Part shown: piece by piece, positions 56,762 to 64,000 of the stretch
Layout: the number at the start of each line of letters is the position of its first letter
Position numbering within the stretch: the stretch's first letter is position 1
Assembly (NCBI GenBank): GCA_029449245.1
Contig: JANATF010000008.1
Coordinates: forward strand, 434,001 to 498,000
Origin: Mortierella alpina
Lineage: Eukaryota; Mortierellomycota; Mortierellomycetes; Mortierellales; Mortierellaceae
Length of the DNA stretch: 64,000 bases
Reading direction: 5' to 3'
The notes under the pieces: generated by a model
What the model saw: only the letters and a program-made list of their open reading frames with translations
What the model was told of the DNA's origin: nothing
Database searches by the model: none
Made by a program: the position numbers and the translations under genes

Positions 56762-56896
56762 ATCACCACGATAAGTTCTGTAAGCCGAAAAGACATTGTA
56801 TATATGTACATGATGAAATGTTTTTTTTATATATAATGTTGGTCATCGCGCCAGGGTGAAAGGCTGTGGCCCTGAGGTTTCTTTGTTTCGTCGCGT

Positions 56897-58331
56897 TTAC
56901 TTGCCCTTTCCCTTCTTGATGAGCCACTGAAGAGTAATGTCGATGTTGACTTGGTTCTTTGCTGAAATTGAATAGCAAGAGACCTCACGGCTGGCAATCT
57001 GCTTCAAATTCCTGTTTATACGGACATAAAGGCAATAGAGAGCAGGCCCTCTGTCAGTCAAAGTGGACGAGGTTGGGTAACTTTTAGTGGGAAAAAAGTC
57101 AAAAAAAAAATTGTCCTTACATGACTTCGATAATCTGATCGACGGTGAGTGCCCCTGGCAAGTCGTTCTTGTTGCCAAGGACAAGGACGGGGATGCTGGC
57201 CAACTGCGGTTTATCCAAAAGGTTTCGAAGTTCTGTCCTGGCTGCATCCAATTTATCGTGGTCCGCCGAGTCGATTACAAATCTACACGGCATGGATCGG
57301 TAGCACAGGATAGAAGTGTGCATCTCACATTGGGTTAGATGTAATGCCGTATCCAATATAACGAGCTCCTCAACTAGTGAAGGTCCGAAAGATGGGGCTT
57401 ACACTATCGCGTTCACGCCTCTGCAGTATCGTTCCCACATACTCCTGAACCTTGGTTGTCCTCCAATATCCCACAGTTTCATTGTAACGTTGCCCTTGGA
57501 GACTTTGCGCATGTTGAAACCGACTGTCGGGATCATGTCCTCCTGGAATTGCCCAGACTACGTGGCAAAAAAAAATAATCACATTTGTCAGTTGGTTCCC
57601 TTGACCCCCTGGTTCAGCAAAAAGGCACGATCTCCCCCCCCCCCCCCCCCCCCAAACCAATGACGAGAGAAAATGAAATAGGGGTAAAGTGATGGCTACT
57701 GGGGACACTTTGCTTGCGTGTCATGATCACGAGTGTGCTCCCCCTAGAAAGCTGTGGTCACTTGTGGACCGTGATCGCATCTCTCGCTCTCTCAAGCAGG
57801 GGAAACGCGGGCTGAAGTCCTGTTTTTATCCAACGGATCCATGTTAAAATGTCATCAGGTCGGGGTCGCCAAGCGGAATCCCTTCCTGAGGTGGTAGTAC
57901 GTTGAAAGAATTCCCAAGGCTTGTTTCGTTTGTTTTGCGTCAGTTGTTCCTGTGAGCAAATACTTGCACACTCCAACTAACATATCGCTTTCCACGGAAG
58001 AGTGGCAGAATGAAGCACGATAGCGAACGGCAGCACAAGTTGTAACGAGATGTTGACTTACAGCGATGACATTGACGAGGGTGGTCTTGCCACTATTTTG
58101 CAATCCGACCAGAGTCAACTCCATCTCGGTCTATGTGGCAATGTAGAAAGCAGTAGGTGCGTCGTTAAAGAGCGGTTAGCTGATTGTTGCATATATGCCC
58201 GGTGGAAACTCGCACCCTGTATCCAGCGCTGGAGGAGTAGGATGTGGCCGCAGTGGGTGCCTTTGGTGCGCAAGTACCTTGAAAAAAAGGCTCCGAAGCC
58301 AGTCGAGCAGCGCCTGAATAAGGGACGCCAT
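56897..58331 (-). CDS. ARL8: ARF-like small GTPase Arl8
   Basis: Five exons (58331-58278, 58130-58062, 57557-57403, 57282-57121, 57011-56897) give 184 aa. The amphipathic N-helix [18 protein letters not shown] lacks a Gly at position 2, as in Arl8, which is N-acetylated and not myristoylated. G motifs: GLQNSGKTT (G1), PTVGFNM (switch I), [13 protein letters not shown] (G3), [10 protein letters not shown] (G4) and SISAKNQ (G5). The C-terminus is [13 protein letters not shown]. Arl8 recruits HOPS and kinesin adaptors to lysosome or vacuole membranes; in filamentous fungi it is linked to vesicle and organelle traffic. The third intron contains a C20 run. Convergent with the PH-FYVE gene, 135 bp apart. 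Confidence 0.96.
57634..57653. repeat. Poly-C run in Arl8 intron
   Basis: A run of about 20 C inside the intron between Arl8 exons 2 and 3 (on the coding strand poly-G). Confidence 0.9.
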
Positions 58332-59090
58332 GTTGTAATGCGCACTTCTCTTCTCACTCTATCCCTCTGTTCTGTCCTGTGTGTTTCGTTGCTCGAGGTG
58401 GTCGAGAGTCCTGGCGTGAGAGTGAATGCGCCGTTGCTGCAAGCGATTACTGCGGGGAGAGGGTGAATGTGTGAGTGGATGGTTGGAGTGGTAAGGAGCG
58501 AAGGGAAAATTTCCTTTTCGTTCTTCTCTGCTCATTTTTGTGCACACACGCGTTGCCACGGGTCTCGCCTTTTTTCTTTTTTTTTGCGTCTCCGTCGAGC
58601 AGGTCCCATCGCGCATTTGGGGATCGAGTGGGACACGGGCCTTGCCTCCCGGCAAGAAGGAGACATCTAGTATCATTGGACGTGCTTGGTTCGTATCTGA
58701 GTGGTATTCCACTTGAGTCTCAGCAGTGGGACTAACAGGTCCGATCCTAGATTTAGGAGACAGTGTCGGGATCAGAAGAAGCAGAACTCATCGACGACCC
58801 GCTGGCCCAGGAAGTCGTCTTGGCTGCCTTACATGGTGGGACTCTGAGGTTTCTGGGTCACCTTTTTTTACACATCTGTGGCCCAGCGGGTAACCTTAAA
58901 CGGCTCTCTATAACCGTCGGTCTCACCCTGCTGGTCCGCGCGGACATGCAATCAGCATGCGAATGACTTTGTGCATATACAATTTATTGGTGTGAAGACC
59001 AGGGCTGGCCCTCGCGACTACGCTGCGAAAAAAAACAGATGATGTGCGCTTGGGTTTATCGAACACGCCGGTCGCAATGCTGGGACTAGT
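58332..59090. other. Intergenic region between Arl8 and septin
   Basis: 759 bp holding the Arl8 promoter (A/G-rich on its coding strand near 58560-58590) and the septin 3' flank. No other gene was recognised. Confidence 0.5.
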
Positions 59091-60806
59091 TTACTTACTG
59101 CTGCTCTTGAACAGCTTGCTTGAGCTCTTGTGCAAGGTGTTGTTGCGTGAGCTCGCTATCAACTCATCCACCTCCTTTTGCTCGGCCTCCACTAGAGATC
59201 TGTAGTGTTCCAGTTCAGCCAACATCTCAGCCTTCTTGGCCTGCAGCCTCTCCTCGCGTTCTCGTAGCGCTATTTCTTTCTCCTGCACCTTGCCAATGAA
59301 CATTTGTCGAACCTCCTCTTCCCTGCGTTCCATCTCCTGCTTGTTGAGATGCTTTGTGCCTTCAATCTCGGTTTCATAGTGATCGTCGCACTCCAGAATG
59401 GAGGCTGGTCGACCAGCTGAGCGCAACGCGTTCGCGCGATGTTGGTGGTAATGCACCTCATGAGTGCTCTCCACAAGATCATGCAGACATGTCGCCAGCA
59501 GCAGCTCCCTTAAGTACACAAAGTCTGAGTGCTCAACGTTCTCCACTGTGGTCCCCCCCCCCCCCCGCAAAATAAAATAAAATAAAATAAAATAAGGCGT
59601 ATGTGTTAGCCAGTGGCCCCAAGAGGTCGTGGTTCGTCAGCACAATGCCAAATATACCTTCAACCACCCCCCAGCGATAAGAGCGACAGCGCACTCGGCG
59701 ATTTCCGACAACCGCAAAGCTTTCACTTCCAATGACCGAGAACGGGATGTGTCTCTATTGAAGTCGTAAATTGACAAGTATGTGAATACTTCAGATGAAT
59801 ACGTTGATGGTCAGTGCAATTTCACAAGTGTCATTACCAGGAGCTCCTCGGCACCATCCACCTCATCCGGGTATGAAGATGGGAATGTCCTGATGTGATG
59901 CTCATCCAGATCACGCAACAGAACGCTCTTGAACGATGACCTCTCCTCAGCAGTCATAGTATCGGCTTTAGCGATGAGAGGGATGACATTCACTTTTCGA
60001 GATAAAGTCTTCAAGGCTTTGACATCGAGCTCTTTAAGTCTACTTGCCAACATCGCGAGCCTGTGGTGAGCATGCAAAGTTGCTTTTTTTATGTGGAAGT
60101 ACTCCCAGCCCGGACTCTCACTTCATACGACTTACCCATGGCCATTTGGTGCAATGAAATAGAGTACAGCATGGATCCTGGTGTCGGGTATAGCCTTGCG
60201 AAATCCTGGATGGCGCTCTGCAGTCATATATTCCTCGTACTGCCGGTCAATGTATTCGATAATGGGGTCCAAGCTATCACGGACATTACGAGAAGATACA
60301 TGGATGGGCAGGGTTATGAGAGATACTCTAGACCGAACACCTAGAGAATGCAAAGTCCTCTTGAATGATACATATGAAGCGGACTTAGTGTAGGCTAAAA
60401 CCTTCCCTCTCACTTACTTGTGTTCTCTGCTTAGTTCATCACCAAAGCCAGGAGTGTCGACGATGCATAAGTTCAGGGATACATTATCCTCAACCAACTC
60501 TAGTACATTTTCCGAAGGCAACAAGGAGTTTTCCGCGTATTAGTAAATCGCCAATTATGACGCTGGATTGATAAAAACAATGCTCTCAGACGCAAAAGAC
60601 CGGCCATTCTCTGGCGATGGGCAGTTGGAGCAAGAACGATTACCGTAGAAGGTTGGTTGAATCTGGACGGTCTGAGTAGAGTGGATTTTCTTTGGAAGAA
60701 TCTCATCCTTGAGATCCGTATTGAACAGCGTATTCATAAATGTCGTTTTTCCTAGCCCACTTTCACCTAAAGCAATCGAGTGATGTTAGCAAAATTCACC
60801 TCCACG

Positions 60807-60837
<31 letters not shown>

Positions 60838-60981
60838 CAAGGGGCTAGACAAATACACGAGGCGGTGCATACCAACAACCATGAGATTCAGTCCAAAGGC
60901 AGCGCGTCTAACTTTGGTGTGTCGCTGTCCTGGCAATGCTTCTAGACCTAGAGGAGCTGACAGTTCCAATTGCCTGGACAT
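59091..60981 (-). CDS. Septin
   Basis: Seven exons (60981-60873, 60766-60644, 60499-60418, 60273-60136, 60039-59838, 59754-59658, 59545-59091) give 401 aa. Polybasic start QRHTKVRRAAFGLN, P-loop VVGESGLGKTTFMNTLF (G1), DTPGFGD (G3), LIAKADTMT (G4), and the septin unique element FAVVGNRR ... YRWGVVEVENVEHSDFVYLR. The last about 80 residues are a coiled coil (EMERREEEVRQMFIGKVQEK) ending in a Ser/Lys tail. Septins form GTP-binding hetero-oligomers and filaments at septa and hyphal necks. The C-terminal coiled coil suggests a CDC3/CDC12/CDC11-like member; I cannot assign the class. The start chosen is MSRQLELSAPLG; the frame is open upstream only from a TTG. Confidence 0.93.
59553..59594. repeat. 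C14 run plus (AAAAT)n in septin intron
   Basis: A C run (59553-59566) followed by about five AAAAT units (59569-59594), inside the intron just before the last septin exon. Confidence 0.9.
60808..60836. repeat. Poly-A run in septin intron 1
   Basis: About 29 A on the plus strand, so a T run in the transcript of the septin gene just before the first intron's 3' half; resembles an extended polypyrimidine tract. Confidence 0.9.
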
Positions 60982-61630
60982 GGCGTGCTTCCATGGACCC
61001 GGATCTGGAAACTGGCCACTGTATTTTTTGGTTCGATATATCGAAATGGACAATGACGCGGGTGGTGAGGTGAATATTTGGTATCGGCAAGATCACATTT
61101 ATTACGGATTAATTAGGTCCGTTCGCGCAACTGCCGACCCAGCAGAAGAGCCATAAACAGCAGCAAAACGGAGACAGGGAGAGAAATATGTGCATTTTTT
61201 TCTTTGACATTACTTGTGTTGATGCGCGAATTCCTGTGGTTCATGGAGGATGCAAAAGAAACCAATCAAGGTTAATACGCGTGAGCACGTTCTGCGCAAG
61301 TGTGGATTTAGGCGGGATGCAAAGGCTGTCTACACCGGAATGGGGTCCGTACAAGAGGCATTGTGATCTGAATGGAATTTGAATCTGTAACGAGGGTTGC
61401 TTTGGCCTGGAAGGAATGGGAATTTGCCGAAAAAGAGATGGATAAAGGGAGAAGAGGATGCAAGTGAGCCGAAAGCAGGAAGCAAAGTTGGGCGAAAGGC
61501 GAGGTCACGCAAGTCAAAGCACGGAGTGTGCAAAGGCCGACAGACAGAAAGAGTGAATAGCGAGAGAGAGAGTGACAACAGCAGCAGCGAGGTCCACAAG
61601 GGAGGAGACCGACCGAGCGAGTGAGCGGGA

Positions 61631-61682
61631 GAAGGGACGCAAAGAAGGGACGCAACGAAGGGACGCAAAGAAGGGACGCGGA
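61631..61682. repeat. 13-bp minisatellite, four copies
   Basis: Four copies of GAAGGGACGCAAA (variants AAC and GGA at the end), followed by one degenerate copy AAAGGGACGCAGA. Confidence 0.9.
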
Positions 61683-62272
61683 AGAGAAAGGGACGCAGAC
61701 ACAGCGTGCAGCCCAAGAACAATTGCATGCGACATCCAAGTGCACCGTCCATGCGCGTCCGCAATGCACACGTAGACGTGGGCATGGTGGCCCTGGCCGA
61801 AGTCGGCTGTTATTGGCTGGGAGCATTTTTACCCCGGCCGCCTGGACCAGTTGACCAGTTGGTCGGTCACTGATGGGCACAGTCAATTGCAAGTGTCTCG
61901 TGCGCAGACTGGACTAGGTGCACGTATTCAAACACACCTCAAGCTGTCAGGGAGGGGATGTGTGTCGCAGCAGGGCATTCCCATACATGTATCTAGTCCA
62001 ATGTAAGTCCCAGTACGCCCGCACCCGCACGCCCAATGCACGCTCTGCCTTGCCCCAGCAAAAATAAAAAAAGGGAGTTGCAGAACGGAGAATGGACGAT
62101 TATTATTATTATCGCAGACGAGCGAACAGGAAGGGGGATCGTGACCTCCACTCAATCACCGTGCTCGCACTTTGACAAACACGCGGGCCGAACAGCCCAT
62201 CCATCATCCCATCACCGTCCATGCGGCACCGCTTAGAGCGACGCAGAGCTGTTTGGACCCATTCGCAACCAC

Positions 62273-62280
62273 TATAAAAG
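62273..62280 (+). promoter_or_regulatory. TATA box of the URC1-like gene
   Basis: TATAAAAG about 195 nt before the start codon, followed by a long pyrimidine-rich tract (62295-62390) that suits a fungal transcription start region. Confidence 0.6.
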
Positions 62281-62474
62281 TCGCATTCCATGATTTTGTT
62301 TTGGTCTTCTCTCTTCTTTTTCTTCTTTTTCCTCTTTTCCTCTTTTCCTCTTTTTCCTTTTTCCTTTTTCCCTTTTCCCTTTTGCGACTCGCCCCACTCC
62401 ACTGCCCACAACAACGTGCACCACCCAATCCACCCACCAAGAAAGGCCCCCACGTAATCAAGTCAAGAGAAGCC

Positions 62475-64000
62475 ATGTCGGAATCCGTGCTCTCCCAAAT
62501 CCTGATCTCCCTCGCGGACCTCAAGGCAAGCCAGCAGCTTCTTGCTGACAAGGTATGTAGTCAACCTAGTTCTCGCTCTGGACGTCTCTCTCATGCGAAG
62601 GCTTTTCGACGGTCTAAACCATTCCCGCGCCGTTATCTCTTTTAGGTCGACAAGATTCAGGCTGATGCTGTCTTGTCCAAAGACGACCACCTGCCTCACA
62701 AAGTTGCCCATTACCACAACAGTCCTGGTATGTTATTGTGTGCAAATGATCGTTCTTCATTGTTACGGAAAAGAATAAAGGCAGAGAGGCCCTCTGTGCT
62801 GATGCCTATCGGTATGCTAGACTGAGGCTAGCTAGCCGCATTGTCTGCCTTCTGAAGGAAAGAATTGCATGGACCTATTTATTTTTTGTGTGTGCACGCA
62901 TACCCCTCGTATTCCGCTATATAATGCGCATCGCCCTTCCCCTTTTGCTGTTCTCTCTGATCTCGCATCCCCTTGTCAAAGAGGGTGGTGTTATGTACTG
63001 CAGAACGCAAGACCAACTAAACTGAGCGTCATGCTGACGATCGGGTCATACCTTGGGGCAGGAACAAACAAAGGGATAAATGCTGTATTACACAAACATC
63101 CCTATTCTGTGCGCTGTTCAGCTGTTCGCACCAGCAAACCACTCTATTTGCCATATACTCTGACACTTTTATTTTTCCCACCCTTTACTGTCATTCTTTT
63201 GTGCTTCCTTAGGCCATTCAGACTCTGATGTTGATACGATCGTGTCGCCCAGCTTCGAAGCTGAGCATGCTGGTATCTACACCGAAAAGCCGGTCATCAC
63301 CAGTAAGGACAGAGAGAGATTCTAAAAAAATCAAGTTGTGCGTTTGCAACTCTTGCTGACCTATATGTCACCGCAATTCTTTTTTCCTCGTCGTAGCTTA
63401 TGAAGGACAGAAGGGAGTCCGTCCTTCCAAGATGAACTGGGGTGAGGCCGATCCCAAGGTTCGAGGCCCCGTGGTGATTTCTCGCCTGCCCAACTCGATC
63501 AATGTCCGGTAAGGCCCCTGCGCGCATACATATGGGAAAAGATGACAATCGTCCCGAGCGTGTCAGACGCCATTCTGCACCCGTGAACCGTGAACAATGT
63601 GAGCCCTGATACTTTTGTATATACGTCGAATGCTTTGAGATAGAAATGCCATTGGTGCGTATGGAGGCCCTTATTCAATCTACCGCGCTCTTGCTATTGC
63701 CATGGGCGATTTGCCAGCCGACGTAAGTGCGCATTGATCATGCTTGTGCGGGCCGGTGATTGATATTTATCCTACACGTACAGCTTTTCTAACCCTCATC
63801 GGACTTCTGTTTTGGTCTCTTGGATTGACCATTAGCACAAGCCCAACTTTGATAACACACAGCCTCCCATCACGATCAAGCAGCAGCCTCAGTGGGCCGA
63901 TGCATCCAAGATTGTGTCGATGGACCCTTTTGGCCACCTCACTAACCATTATTACAAGAGCGAGATCGAAAAGGGCTTGGATGTCCGTCCTACCATTGCC
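62475..64000 (+). CDS. URC1: URC1-type GTP cyclohydrolase II-like protein (uracil catabolism), N-terminal part
   Basis: Six exons are visible (62475-62552, 62646-62727, 63213-63302, 63397-63508, 63644-63722, 63836-64000), joining in phase; the gene continues past the window end. After about 95 less conserved residues the GTP cyclohydrolase N-terminal domain of the URC1 group appears: GPVVISRLPNSINVRNAIGA, GAYGGPYSIYRALAIAMGDL, HKPNFDNTQPPITI and DASKIVSMDPFGHLTNHYY, then GLDVRPTIA. In fungi URC1 is part of the URC pathway, which degrades uracil to 3-hydroxypropionate and releases nitrogen, and it does not replace riboflavin RIB1. The GTPCH II zinc and catalytic motifs would lie downstream of the window. 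Confidence 0.85.

Larger units (their letters stand above)
60982..62474. other. Divergent intergenic region (septin / URC1-like)
   Basis: 1.5 kb with no supported gene. It holds the septin promoter, a short 13-bp minisatellite (61631-61682) and a pyrimidine tract of TTTTCC units (about 62310-62385) in the likely URC1 leader, after its TATA box. Confidence 0.5.

Overview
This window is fungal nuclear DNA. Most genes are split by short GT-AG introns (about 40 to 470 nt), a few by GC-AG introns. The gene set is typical of fungi: a Zn2Cys6 factor, RRG7, ETT1, URC1-type GTP cyclohydrolase, CBM18 lectin, GUP1, septin, Hap5. Low-complexity and glutamine-rich protein segments, CT-rich promoters and the fused glycerophosphotransferase-like/phosphatase gene would suit an early-diverging filamentous fungus such as Mortierellomycota. 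That placement is inference; no rRNA or mitochondrial marker is present.

Layout. 1-652 (-) is the 5' end of a Zn2Cys6 regulator, followed by 2.4 kb of repeat-rich spacer with a long GA tract. 3041-5383 (-) is the DNA primase catalytic subunit and 5539-6947 (-) a glucose-6-phosphate 1-epimerase. 7388-7999 (+) is a GPI-type chitin-binding lectin, 8213-8919 (+) a UPF0303 protein, and 9098-11762 (-) a large bHLH factor. 13483-13563 (-) is tRNA-Ser(CGA); 14165-14632 (-) is a heat-shock-type Hsp20 gene with TATA box and heat-shock elements. 15008-18996 (+) is a giant disordered/coiled-coil protein. 19198-21033 (-) is a CFEM-like single-pass membrane protein. 21908-23653 (+) is a THUMP RNA methyltransferase, 24437-27888 (+) a seven-helix cAMP-receptor-like GPCR, and 28618-32150 (+) a fusion of a TagF-like domain with an endonuclease/exonuclease/phosphatase domain.

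The right half holds mostly conserved housekeeping genes: Pmp3 (33036-33345 -), GCFC/PAXBP1 (34468-37505 -), profilin (37965-39188 +), ETT1 (39364-41073 -), eIF2-beta (41393-42962 -), an unknown protein (43091-44517 -), Got1 (44610-45626 -), Hap5/NF-YC (45887-46994 -), RRG7 (47164-48540 -), GUP1 (49196-51522 +), a PH-FYVE protein (52723-56761 +), Arl8 (56897-58331 -), a septin (59091-60981 -), and the 5' part of a URC1-type GTP cyclohydrolase (62475-64000 +, cut by the window end).

There is no operon logic, but several genes share a cellular theme of membranes and trafficking: Got1, Arl8, PH-FYVE, septin, GUP1 and Pmp3. All exon structures were assembled by hand from splice signals, reading phase and family conservation. 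For most genes the summed exon length is a multiple of three, which supports the models; none has transcript evidence here.
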